From the NCBI GenBank assembly GCA_903859415.1, contig CAIOMN010000106.1, positions 1 through 37,085 on the forward strand: 37,085 bases of DNA. The letters are read 5' to 3'. Under the pieces are notes generated by a model, which saw only the letters and a list, made by a program, of their open reading frames with translations, was not told the DNA's origin and made no database searches. Positions 25,825 to 33,680 of this stretch are shown one piece after another; within the stretch, counting starts at the first letter, position 1; every line of letters starts with the position of its first letter. Source of the stretch: an uncultured Methylococcaceae bacterium (GTDB lineage Bacteria > Pseudomonadota > Gammaproteobacteria > Methylococcales > Methylomonadaceae). A program made the translations under genes and the position numbers.

Positions 25825-26910
25825 ATGTTATCAGTCACGCCACTTTCTGAACTCAGAGATAAAATTGATGCAATCGATGAGCAAATTTTGCAATTGATTA
25901 ATCAACGCGCTACCTATGCAATTGACGTTGCTAAAACCAAAATTGCTCAAGGAGAACAAGGTACTTTTTATCGCCCAGACAGAGAATCACTGGTATTAAG
26001 ACGAATCATGGAATTAAATCAAGGGCCATTGCCTGATTTAACGGCAGTGCGTTTTTTTAGAGAGTTGATGTCTGCTTGTTTAGCGCTAGAAAAGCCAATG
26101 GATATTGCTTTTTTAGGGCCTGAAGGTACGTTCACTCAACAAGCGGTATTTAAGCATTTTGGGCACGCGGTTAAGACCATCCCGGTCACAACCATTAATG
26201 AGATATTTAGTGCAGTAGAATCAGATAACTGCCAGTTTGGTGTGGTTCCTGTTGAAAATTCGACAGAAGGTGTGATTAGTCATACGCTGGATCGTTTCTC
26301 TACCTCGCCCTTGCAAATTTGCGGGGAAGTTGAAATTAGAGTTCATCAAAATTTGATGGGTAATATAACTAGCTTAGCTGAAATTACAGAGGTATATTCT
26401 CACCAGCAATCATTAGCTCAGTGCCGTCAGTGGTTAGATAATCATTTGCCAGGTGTAAAGCTGACTGCAGTGAGTAGTAATGCTGAAGCAGCTCGCTTGG
26501 CATCTATTAATAAGCAAACAGCTGCCATTGCCGGAATTGTTGCTGCTGAAGTCTATCACTTAGAAATTCTTGAAAAAAGCATTGAGGATGAGCCAAATAA
26601 TACCACCCGATTTATTATTATTGGGCAACAATCTCCAACTCCAACGGGTAATGATAAAACCTCGTTGCTTGTTTCAACAGGCAATCAACCTGGGGCGCTT
26701 CATAAAATACTTGAACCGTTTGCCAAGTTAGGTATTGGGATGGTTAATATTGAATCCAGACCTTCACGCCAAGGCTTATGGGATTATCTCTTCTTTATCG
26801 ATATAGAGGGTCATAGTGATGATGTGGTGGTATCTCAAGCATTAGATATAGTCAAAGACAGTGTCAAAATGTTTAGATTGTTAGGGTCTTATCCTAAAGC
26901 AGTACTTTAA
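25825..26910 (+). CDS. pheA: Chorismate mutase / prephenate dehydratase (P-protein)
   Basis: A 361-residue bifunctional enzyme of phenylalanine synthesis. Chorismate mutase (about 1-90) has LRDKIDAIDEQILQLINQRA. Prephenate dehydratase (about 95-275) has IAFLGPEGTFTQQA, ENSTEGVISHTLDRF and the active-site TRFIIIG. The C-terminal ACT domain (about 280-360) includes GALHKILEPFAKLGIGMVNI and the ESRPSRQG motif that binds the feedback inhibitor phenylalanine. Length is normal. It lies 29 bases after serC and 43 before hisC, consistent with one transcript. Confidence 0.98.
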   Translation: MLSVTPLSELRDKIDAIDEQILQLINQRATYAIDVAKTKIAQGEQGTFYRPDRESLVLRRIMELNQGPLPDLTAVRFFRELMSACLALEKPMDIAFLGPEGTFTQQAVFKHFGHAVKTIPVTTINEIFSAVESDNCQFGVVPVENSTEGVISHTLDRFSTSPLQICGEVEIRVHQNLMGNITSLAEITEVYSHQQSLAQCRQWLDNHLPGVKLTAVSSNAEAARLASINKQTAAIAGIVAAEVYHLEILEKSIEDEPNNTTRFIIIGQQSPTPTGNDKTSLLVSTGNQPGALHKILEPFAKLGIGMVNIESRPSRQGLWDYLFFIDIEGHSDDVVVSQALDIVKDSVKMFRLLGSYPKAVL

Positions 26911-26953
26911 CTTCTATTTGCTGCAGTAATAATCAAATCTTAATTTAAAACGT

Positions 26954-28066
26954 ATGAATAGCAATAATAACATTTACAATCTTGCTGCAGTGGGTGTCCA
27001 ACAGTTAATCCCTTATAAAGCGGGTAAGCCAATTGAAGAGCTGGAGCGAGAGTTAGGGCTTACAGAAATCATTAAACTGGCATCTAATGAAAATCCTTTG
27101 GGGCCTGGTAAAAAAGCAATGGCCGCAATCCAGGAAACACTATCGACTCTAGCTTTGTATCCAGACGGTAGTGGGTTTTCTTTAAAAAAAGCATTAGCTA
27201 ACAAATATGGGGTTGTCGAAAGTCAGATTACCTTGGGTAATGGCTCCAATGAGCTACTTGAGCTGGTGGCAAGAGCTTTCTTAACGCCTGAGTTTGAGGC
27301 TGTTTTTTCTCAGCACGCTTTTGCTGTTTATCCTATTGTTACTCAAGCGGTAGGTGCAAAGTCTGTGGTAGTGCCAGCGCTTAATTATGGGCACGACCTG
27401 GATTCTATGCTAAAGGCTGTCACCGAAAAAACACGTCTGGTTTTTATAGCAAATCCTAATAATCCAACTGGAACCCTACTCAGTCAGTCGAGCCTGGAGT
27501 CATTTATTGGTGCATTGCCTGATACCTGTGTCTGCGTGCTTGATGAAGCTTATTTTGAATTTGTTAATCGTGTAGAGACTGTTAACTCCATTGATTGGCT
27601 AAAAAAGTTTCCAAACTTATTAATTACTCGTACGTTCTCGAAGGCTTATGGTTTGGCAGGGTTACGTATTGGTTATGGCTTATCAAGTTCAGAGATGGCC
27701 GATATTCTTAATCGGGTTCGTCAGCCATTTAATAACAATACCTTGGCACTTGTCGCTGCCGAAGCGGCTTTGGGTGATGATGAGCATCTACAACAAACCA
27801 TTGCAGTCAATGAACAAGGTATGCAGCAATTGACAGAAGGATTTAAACAATTGGGGCTTGAATGGATTCCTTCGGCGGGAAACTTTGTTTTGGTTGATTT
27901 AAAGCAGGCGGGTCAACCTGTCTATGATGCCTTATTGCGCAGGGGTGTTATTGTTAGGCCGGTAGGTAATTATGAATTGCCAAATCATTTGCGTATCAGT
28001 ATAGGGACTGCGGCGGAAAATCAACAGTTTCTTGAAGCGTTAACCAATACGTTGGCTAATGTTTGA
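26954..28066 (+). CDS. hisC: Histidinol-phosphate / aromatic aminotransferase
   Basis: A 370-residue class I/II aminotransferase of the HisC subgroup that often also transaminates phenylpyruvate or 4-hydroxyphenylpyruvate. PLP Lys230 is in RTFSKAYGLAGLRIGY. Substrate and cofactor motifs LASNENPLGPG, ANPNNPTGT and DEAYFEF are intact. Placement between pheA and tyrA argues that it is the aromatic-pathway copy (HisC2/HisCb type), although the histidine role cannot be excluded. Its last 8 bases overlap the tyrA::aroA start. Confidence 0.95.
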   Translation: MNSNNNIYNLAAVGVQQLIPYKAGKPIEELERELGLTEIIKLASNENPLGPGKKAMAAIQETLSTLALYPDGSGFSLKKALANKYGVVESQITLGNGSNELLELVARAFLTPEFEAVFSQHAFAVYPIVTQAVGAKSVVVPALNYGHDLDSMLKAVTEKTRLVFIANPNNPTGTLLSQSSLESFIGALPDTCVCVLDEAYFEFVNRVETVNSIDWLKKFPNLLITRTFSKAYGLAGLRIGYGLSSSEMADILNRVRQPFNNNTLALVAAEAALGDDEHLQQTIAVNEQGMQQLTEGFKQLGLEWIPSAGNFVLVDLKQAGQPVYDALLRRGVIVRPVGNYELPNHLRISIGTAAENQQFLEALTNTLANV

Positions 28067-30254
28067 TCGGCTTTGTATTATCGGTGTCGGCTTAATTGGT
28101 GGTTCTGTTGCACGAGCTGCAAGGCATTATGGGTTATGCAAGCAGATAGTCGGATATGGTCGTCCGGAAGATAAACACAATTTGGAAACAGCAAAAAAGT
28201 TAGGCGTTATTGATGACTACTATTTGCAGATAGAGCCCGCAGTATCAAGCGCTGATTGCGTTGTTATTGCAACGCCAGTGGCATCCTTAGAAAGTATTTT
28301 TGCAGCGCTTAAACCTTATTGGTCTGAGACTACTATTTACACTGATGTAGGCAGCACTAAAGTGAGTGTTGTAAAGGCTGCCCAACAAGTATTTGGCGAG
28401 GTGCCGGATAATTTTGTGCCAGCTCATCCCATTGCCGGTGCAGAACAAAGTGGTGTGGAGGCGTCTTTTTATGACTTATTCCTAAATAGACGGTTGATAA
28501 TTACACCCCTCGAAAATACATCCAAAGAGGCCTTAAATAAAGTGCAATCTTTTTGGGAGCGGTGTGGTTCGGTGGTGTCGGTCATGGATGTGAAGCACCA
28601 TGATTCAATATTAGCTGCTACGAGTCATTTACCGCATATTTTAGCGTTTGCGCTAGTAAATATGTTGGGGCATAAAGACGAACAAAGTGAAATTTTTAAA
28701 TATGCGGCGGGTGGCTTCAGAGATTTCACGCGGATTGCATCCAGCGATCCAGCAATGTGGCGGGACATCTGTTCAGCCAATAAAAGCGAAATAATCCCCT
28801 TGTTACAACAGACAAGGGAACAACTGGATACACTACAGCATTTGCTGGAAAATGATGAGAGCCAGCAACTTTTAACCATCTTTGCGTATGCCAACACAGC
28901 GAGGCAGCGCTTTCTTACTCAGTTTGAAGGAAATATGTCAAAATCAATCACATTTCAAGTTCAGCCAGGCGGCCTATTACAGGGTGAAGCACGTGTTCCT
29001 GGTGATAAATCCATGTCGCATCGTTCTATTATGCTGGGTTCATTAGCGAATGGCGTTACTCATGTTAAAGGTTTTCTTGAAGCAGAAGATGCCTTGGCAA
29101 CATTACAGGCATTTCGGGATATGGGGGTTGAGATTGAAGGGCCTGTCAATGGTAGCTTGACGATAAAGGGTGTTGGCAAACATGGCTTAAAGGCGCCTAA
29201 AAATGAGTTGTATTTAGGAAACTCAGGCACGTCTATGCGTTTGCTGAGTGGTTTGTTAGCGGGTCAGCCTTTTGATTCCGTGCTAACCGGTGATAAATCT
29301 TTATCTGGTCGACCTATGAAGCGTGTTACAGGGCCTTTGGCTGCCATGGGTGCAGATATTAAAACCACAGAACAAGGCACTGCTCCGCTTTATATTACAG
29401 GTAAATCAGGCCAGTTAAAAGGGATCGATTATGTGATGCCAATGGCGAGTGCGCAAGTTAAATCCTGCTTGTTACTTGCTGGAATGTACGCAGATGGAGA
29501 AACTAGTGTTACCGAGCCTGCGCCAACTCGTGATCATACCGAGCGGATGTTATCCGGGTTTTCTTATCCAGTGACCAAAGAAGGTAGTAAGGTTACCATC
29601 AATGCAAATGGAGACTTAACCGCTTCTGATATTGATGTGCCTAGTGATATTTCATCGGCCGCATTTTTCCTGGTAGGGGCTTCAATTGCTCCGGGTTCTG
29701 ATCTTACATTGAGACATGTGGGGATTAATCCTACGCGCACCGGTGTTATCGATATTTTAAGATTGATGGGTGCAAAGATTGAAGTGCTTAACGAGCGTGA
29801 GGTGGGCGGTGAGCCGGTTGCCGATCTACATGTAGTCTATAGTCCACTTAAAGGCATAGATATTCCTGAACACTTAGTTCCGCTAGCGATTGATGAGTTT
29901 CCTGTGTTGTTTGTGGCTGCAGCTTGCGCAGATGGACAAACCCGTTTAAGTGGTGCAGAAGAATTACGGGTTAAAGAGTCTGACCGTATACAGGTCATGG
30001 CGGATGGATTGCAAATATTAGGTGTCGATGCTCAGCCAACTGCTGACGGAATGGTTATTCAAGGCGGTTCTATAGGCGGTGGGGTTGTAACATCACACGG
30101 CGATCATCGTATTGCGATGTCATTTTCAATCGCTGGCTTACGCGCTAATGCGCCTATTACGGTGCTGGATTGCGCTAACGTGAATACCTCATTTCCAGAG
30201 TTTAAGGATTTGGTTAAGCGTTTAGGCTTGGATTTGGTTTGTGAGGAGGCATAA
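28059..30254 (+). CDS. tyrA-aroA: Prephenate dehydrogenase fused to EPSP synthase
   Basis: A 731-residue fusion. Residues 1-292 are TyrA: Rossmann GVGLIGGSVARA, and HPIAGAEQSGVEA with AATSHLPHILAF for prephenate binding, making 4-hydroxyphenylpyruvate. Residues 293-731 are EPSP synthase: PGDKSMSHRSIMLG, GNSGTSMRLLSG and RVKESDRI, joining shikimate-3-phosphate and PEP. This fusion is known in Pseudomonas and relatives. At the junction, GAAGGA (28926-28931) lies 3 bases before an ATG at 28935, so AroA alone might also be translated. It overlaps hisC by 8 bases and cmk by one (TAATG). Confidence 0.96.
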   Translation: MFDRLCIIGVGLIGGSVARAARHYGLCKQIVGYGRPEDKHNLETAKKLGVIDDYYLQIEPAVSSADCVVIATPVASLESIFAALKPYWSETTIYTDVGSTKVSVVKAAQQVFGEVPDNFVPAHPIAGAEQSGVEASFYDLFLNRRLIITPLENTSKEALNKVQSFWERCGSVVSVMDVKHHDSILAATSHLPHILAFALVNMLGHKDEQSEIFKYAAGGFRDFTRIASSDPAMWRDICSANKSEIIPLLQQTREQLDTLQHLLENDESQQLLTIFAYANTARQRFLTQFEGNMSKSITFQVQPGGLLQGEARVPGDKSMSHRSIMLGSLANGVTHVKGFLEAEDALATLQAFRDMGVEIEGPVNGSLTIKGVGKHGLKAPKNELYLGNSGTSMRLLSGLLAGQPFDSVLTGDKSLSGRPMKRVTGPLAAMGADIKTTEQGTAPLYITGKSGQLKGIDYVMPMASAQVKSCLLLAGMYADGETSVTEPAPTRDHTERMLSGFSYPVTKEGSKVTINANGDLTASDIDVPSDISSAAFFLVGASIAPGSDLTLRHVGINPTRTGVIDILRLMGAKIEVLNEREVGGEPVADLHVVYSPLKGIDIPEHLVPLAIDEFPVLFVAAACADGQTRLSGAEELRVKESDRIQVMADGLQILGVDAQPTADGMVIQGGSIGGGVVTSHGDHRIAMSFSIAGLRANAPITVLDCANVNTSFPEFKDLVKRLGLDLVCEEA

Positions 30255-30910
30255 TGCCCATTCCTGTTTTGACGATTGATGGTCCTAGTGGTGCAGGTAA
30301 GGGTACTGTTAGCCGGCTGATAGCCAAAAAACTTGGCTGGCATTATCTTGATAGTGGCTCTATTTATCGTTCTTTAGCTATTGCAGTACAAAAGGCATCC
30401 GTTGATCTAGCAGCGGTCGATAAGATTGTCAAAGTAGCTCAGGGCTTAGCGTTAGAGTTTGAGTGTGGCGATGAGTTGATCGTTAGGCTTGATGGTGAAG
30501 ATATCACCAATCAATTAGGTCTTGAACAGACCGGTGGAATGGCCTCTCAAATTGCTGCCTTACCTGCGGTAAGGCAGGTATTATTAAAGAAGCAGCAAGA
30601 CTTTAAACAATTACCAGGGTTAGTCGCTGACGGCAGAGATATGGGTACGGTGGTTTTTCCGGATGCCGAAAATAAAGTGTTTCTAACAGCTAGTGCTGAA
30701 AAAAGAGCACAAAGACGGTATAAACAGTTGATAGAAAAAGAAATTGATGCTAATCTTGTACAGATAATAAATGAGATTGAAGCACGTGATCGCCGCGATA
30801 TGGAACGGGCAACCGCTCCATTAGCTATGGCGAGTGATGCGCTTTACATTGACTCTTCCGACATGACTATAGATGCCGTGGTTGAAGAGGTATTAAATTT
30901 AATCCGTTAA
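30254..30910 (+). CDS. cmk: Cytidylate kinase
   Basis: A 218-residue NMP kinase that phosphorylates CMP and dCMP. The P-loop is GPSGAGKGT (10-18). The CMP-binding segment has LDSGSIYRS, and VADGRDMGTVVFPDA and RDRRDMERATAPL match Cmk. It starts within the stop of tyrA::aroA (TAATG), preceded by GAGGAGG, a very strong Shine-Dalgarno. A short hairpin with a T-run follows, after which rpsA begins. Confidence 0.97.
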   Translation: MPIPVLTIDGPSGAGKGTVSRLIAKKLGWHYLDSGSIYRSLAIAVQKASVDLAAVDKIVKVAQGLALEFECGDELIVRLDGEDITNQLGLEQTGGMASQIAALPAVRQVLLKKQQDFKQLPGLVADGRDMGTVVFPDAENKVFLTASAEKRAQRRYKQLIEKEIDANLVQIINEIEARDRRDMERATAPLAMASDALYIDSSDMTIDAVVEEVLNLIR

Positions 30911-30924
30911 GGGTTTTAGTCTGG

Positions 30925-30951
30925 CCACATTATTTGGATGTGGTTTTTTTT
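30925..30951 (+). terminator. Short terminator between cmk and rpsA
   Basis: CCACAT/ATGTGG form a 6-bp stem (8 bp with G-T pairs) with a 7-base loop, followed by eight T residues (30944-30951). The stem is short, so read-through into rpsA is likely. Confidence 0.6.
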
Positions 30952-30969
30952 AACTTTGATAAAGAAAAG

Positions 30970-30991
30970 GTTTGTTCGAGTTTCGACAAAC
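30970..30991 (+). promoter_or_regulatory. Stem-loop in the rpsA leader
   Basis: GTTTGT-T-CGA pairs with TCG-ACAAAC (9 bp, one bulged T, GTT loop). It ends two bases before the Shine-Dalgarno GGGA (30994-30997). In E. coli, S1 represses its own mRNA through a structured leader, so this may be a counterpart. Confidence 0.4.
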
Positions 30992-31006
30992 TTGGGAAAT
31001 AATATA

Positions 31007-32668
31007 ATGAGCGAAAGCTTTGCTGAGTTACTTGAAGAAAGTTTAACCAAGACCAAAATGAGTCCTGGTGCCATGTTGATTGGTACAGTTATCGATATCG
31101 AAAATGATATGGTTATCGTTAGTACACACTCAAAGTCAGAAGGCGTCATTCCAAAATGGCAGTTTTTAAACAACGATGGCGAATTAGAAGTATCAATTGG
31201 CGATGAAGTTGAAGTTGCCCTGGATTTATTTGAAGATGGCTTGGGTGCAACCCTTCTTTCAAGAGACAAAGCGAAGAAAAACAAAGCTTGGTTTGAACTT
31301 GAAACAGCCTTTGAAAAAGAAGCGACTATTATTGGTCGTATTACTGGCAAAGTCCGTGGTGGTTTTACTGTTTCTGTTGGCGCATTACGTGCCTTCTTAC
31401 CAGGTTCATTGGTTGACGTTCGTCCAATCAGAGACACTACATTCCTTGAGAATCGTGATCTTGAGTTCAAAGTTATCAAAATTGATCAAAAACGTAACAA
31501 CGTGGTTCTGTCACGTCGTGCAGTTGTTGAGAAAGAATACAGTGCAGAAAGAGAAGAATTACTCAAAACACTGGAAGAAGGTGCAATCGTTACAGGTGTA
31601 GTTAAAAACTTAACCGATTACGGCGCATTTATCGATCTAGGTGGTATTGATGGTCTGTTACACATTACCGATATGGCATGGCGTCGTGTTCGTCATCCGT
31701 CTGAATGTGTAGAAATCGGTCAAGAAATTAAAGTTAAAGTCTTGAAGTATGACAAAGACAAAAACCGTGTTTCTTTAGGCATGAAGCAAATGGGTGAAGA
31801 TCCATGGCAAAACATTGCCCGTCGTTACCCAGCAGGTACACGTGTATTCGGTAAAGTTAACAACTTGACTGATTACGGTTGCTTCGTTGAAATTGAAGAA
31901 GGCGTTGAAGGTTTAGTTCACGTTTCTGAAATGGACTGGACTAACAAAAACGTTAACCCATCTAAATTGGTTCAATTAGGTGATGAAGTTGAAGTCATGG
32001 TTCTTGAGATTGACGAAGAACGTCGTCGTATTTCTTTAGGTATGAAACAATGCAAAACTAATCCATGGGATGAATTTGCAGCGACTCATAACAAAGGCGA
32101 CAAGATCTCAGGTAAAATCAAATCTATCACTGATTTCGGTATCTTCATCGGTCTTGATGGTGGTATTGATGGTTTGGTTCACATGTCTGATATTTCTTGG
32201 GCAGACGAAGGTGAAGCATCAGTTCGTGAATTCAAAAAAGGTGACGAGTTAGAAACTGTTATTTTGGCTGTAGATTCTGAGCGTGAACGTATCTCTTTAG
32301 GTATCAAACAGCTTGAACAGGATCCTTTCCAAAACTTCTTGGCGACCCATGAAAAAGGTAGCTTAGTTAAAGGTACTATCAAAGAAGTGGATGCTAAAGG
32401 AGCCATCGTAACTTTGGCTGATAACGTTGAAGGCTACTTACGTGCTTCTGAAATTCAACGTGACCGCGTTGAAGATGCGCGTACCTTATTAAAAGAAGGT
32501 GATCAACTAGAAGCTAAATTCATTGGTGTTGATAAGAAAAGTAAATCAATTTCTCTATCAATAAAAGCGAAAGATCAAGACGAAGAATCACATTCAATTA
32601 AAGATCATTCTCAGCAATCAGTAGGTACACCTACTATGGCTGACTTATTTAAGCAATTAGAAAAATAA
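31007..32668 (+). CDS. rpsA: 30S ribosomal protein S1
   Basis: A 553-residue protein that delivers mRNA to the ribosome. Six S1 (OB-fold) repeats are visible: the two divergent N-terminal domains start near [18 protein letters not shown] and [17 protein letters not shown], and four canonical ones carry GxVKxxxxxGxFVxL-like phrases ([56 protein letters not shown]). The start is the ATG at 31007 ([13 protein letters not shown]) with GGGA just upstream; an earlier in-frame start at 30938 lies inside the terminator and gives a non-homologous extension. It is expected to be autoregulated. Confidence 0.98.
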   Translation: MSESFAELLEESLTKTKMSPGAMLIGTVIDIENDMVIVSTHSKSEGVIPKWQFLNNDGELEVSIGDEVEVALDLFEDGLGATLLSRDKAKKNKAWFELETAFEKEATIIGRITGKVRGGFTVSVGALRAFLPGSLVDVRPIRDTTFLENRDLEFKVIKIDQKRNNVVLSRRAVVEKEYSAEREELLKTLEEGAIVTGVVKNLTDYGAFIDLGGIDGLLHITDMAWRRVRHPSECVEIGQEIKVKVLKYDKDKNRVSLGMKQMGEDPWQNIARRYPAGTRVFGKVNNLTDYGCFVEIEEGVEGLVHVSEMDWTNKNVNPSKLVQLGDEVEVMVLEIDEERRRISLGMKQCKTNPWDEFAATHNKGDKISGKIKSITDFGIFIGLDGGIDGLVHMSDISWADEGEASVREFKKGDELETVILAVDSERERISLGIKQLEQDPFQNFLATHEKGSLVKGTIKEVDAKGAIVTLADNVEGYLRASEIQRDRVEDARTLLKEGDQLEAKFIGVDKKSKSISLSIKAKDQDEESHSIKDHSQQSVGTPTMADLFKQLEK

Positions 32669-32680
32669 GGATTATACAAA

Positions 32681-32720
32681 GAGGGTATGTTCGTTTACAT
32701 GCCCTCTGATTTTTCTTTTT
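32681..32720 (+). terminator. Terminator after rpsA, just before ihfB
   Basis: GAGGGTATGT and ACATGCCCTC form a 10-bp stem (one G-T) with loop TCGTTT. T5-C-T5 follows at 32710-32720. The tract ends 13 bases before the ihfB GTG. Confidence 0.8.
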
Positions 32721-32733
32721 CACAGGATAGAAT

Positions 32734-33039
32734 GTGACAAAATCAGAATTAATTGAAGCGATTGCTAAAAGACAACCGCATCTGGCACTTAAAGATGTTG
32801 AGTTGTCAGTAAAGTGCATCATTGAAAGAATGAATCATGCATTATCTACTGGCAAAAGAATTGAGATTAGGGGTTTTGGCAGTTTCTCGTTACATAAACG
32901 TCCTCAACGCATGGGGCGTAATCCAAAAACAGGTGAATCAGTTGCATTAGCTGAAAAGCACGTGCCACACTTTAAGCCAGGTAAGGAGTTACGAGATAGG
33001 GTCGATTCTGCTAGTCAAGAGTACGAAATAACGGACTAA
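32734..33039 (+). CDS. ihfB: Integration host factor subunit beta
   Basis: A 101-residue HU/IHF-family DNA-bending protein. The conserved arm [20 protein letters not shown] supplies the Pro and Arg residues that intercalate in the minor groove, and the N-terminal [13 protein letters not shown] and C-terminal [11 protein letters not shown] match IhfB. The start is GTG at 32734, which gives [10 protein letters not shown]; the overlapping ATG at 32732 is out of frame. AGGA lies 6 bases before the GTG. The gene sits immediately downstream of a terminator, so expression depends on read-through from rpsA or a promoter inside rpsA. The lapA gene often found after ihfB is absent. Confidence 0.96.
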   Translation: MTKSELIEAIAKRQPHLALKDVELSVKCIIERMNHALSTGKRIEIRGFGSFSLHKRPQRMGRNPKTGESVALAEKHVPHFKPGKELRDRVDSASQEYEITD

Positions 33040-33050
33040 CACATCAGAGA

Positions 33051-33116
33051 GTAACAACAAGATCAATGAAATAGTAAGACCAGATTTCAGCTCTTGTTGT
33101 TACCTTGATTTTTCCT
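33051..33116 (+). terminator. Long inverted repeat after ihfB
   Basis: GTAACAACAAGA (33051-33062) and TCTTGTTGTTAC (33092-33103) are perfectly complementary over 12 bp. An inner TGAAAT/ATTTCA stem is nested inside, and CTTGATTTTTCC follows. It acts as a probable terminator for ihfB, although the T-run is offset by four bases. Confidence 0.55.
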
Positions 33117-33347
33117 CTGCACGACCTCAATAACTATCTAAGCAGGAAATCAGTTTATTAAATGATCTTCCGCAAATACCTTCAAATTAGCTAAAAGCCT
33201 ATTCAACGTGTTTTAATCACAAAACTTTATATAAAGAGTCTAAGGTTATGTGAGCAATAGGTTTACTTTATAGTGCAATTGATACATCCAAATTGTCGTA
33301 GTCTTTTTATATTGTCATTAAATGTCGAATTTTGAATCTAACTCGTT
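33117..33347. other. AT-rich gap between ihfB and the feo promoter
   Basis: The whole gap between ihfB and feoA is about 400 bases; its two ends hold the terminator and the feo control region. In this middle part I see no open frame, RNA gene or repeat worth naming. Confidence 0.5.
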
Positions 33348-33375
33348 TTGCATGATTTGAATTGTGTGATATATT
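33348..33375 (+). promoter_or_regulatory. feoABC promoter
   Basis: -35 TTGCAT (33348-33353) and -10 TATATT (33370-33375) with a 16-base spacer. The start is expected near 33382, directly beside the Fur box. The leader to feoA is about 65 bases. Confidence 0.55.
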
Positions 33376-33382
33376 CAATTGA

Positions 33383-33397
33383 TGAGAATGATTATTG
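33383..33397 (+). promoter_or_regulatory. Fur box upstream of feoABC
   Basis: TGAGAATGATTATTG matches the 7-1-7 Fur consensus TGATAATNATTATCA at 11 of 14 positions. It overlaps the expected transcription start, so iron-loaded Fur would block the promoter. Confidence 0.65.
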
Positions 33398-33446
33398 ATT
33401 CCTGGCTTCCAAGGAAGTTTCACCACTGAACTATTCGGGTAAATTG

Positions 33447-33680
33447 ATGGCTATTACTTTTAAAAATCTTGCAGTAGGTGATTTAGGAAAGATAGTGGGG
33501 TTTGAACAGACCGGTAAAGCCTATCGCAAGCGCTTGCTGGCAATGGGTTTAACTCCGGGTACAGAATTTAGTGTGACTCGCTTTGCGCCTATGGGAGACC
33601 CCGTTGAAATTAAATTACGAGGCTTTTCTTTAACCTTGCGCAAAGATGAAGCTGACATATTACTCATTGAGAAGTTGTAA
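33447..33680 (+). CDS. feoA: Ferrous iron transport protein A
   Basis: A 77-residue SH3-like protein that assists FeoB. LAVGDLGKIVGFEQTG and the strand pattern through RLLAMGLTPGTEFSVTRFAP match FeoA, and the C-terminal GFSLTLRKDEADILLIEKL is typical. I prefer ATG 33447 (MAITFKNL) over the TTG three bases earlier because GGGT sits 7 bases before it. The stop overlaps the feoB start (TAATG), coupling the two. First gene of the Fur-controlled operon. Confidence 0.94.
   Translation: MAITFKNLAVGDLGKIVGFEQTGKAYRKRLLAMGLTPGTEFSVTRFAPMGDPVEIKLRGFSLTLRKDEADILLIEKL

Noticed and set aside
30938-31006. Upstream in-frame start extending rpsA by 23 residues
   Set aside because: The extension lies in the cmk-rpsA terminator and leader hairpin, and S1 proteins begin at the MSESF-like position.
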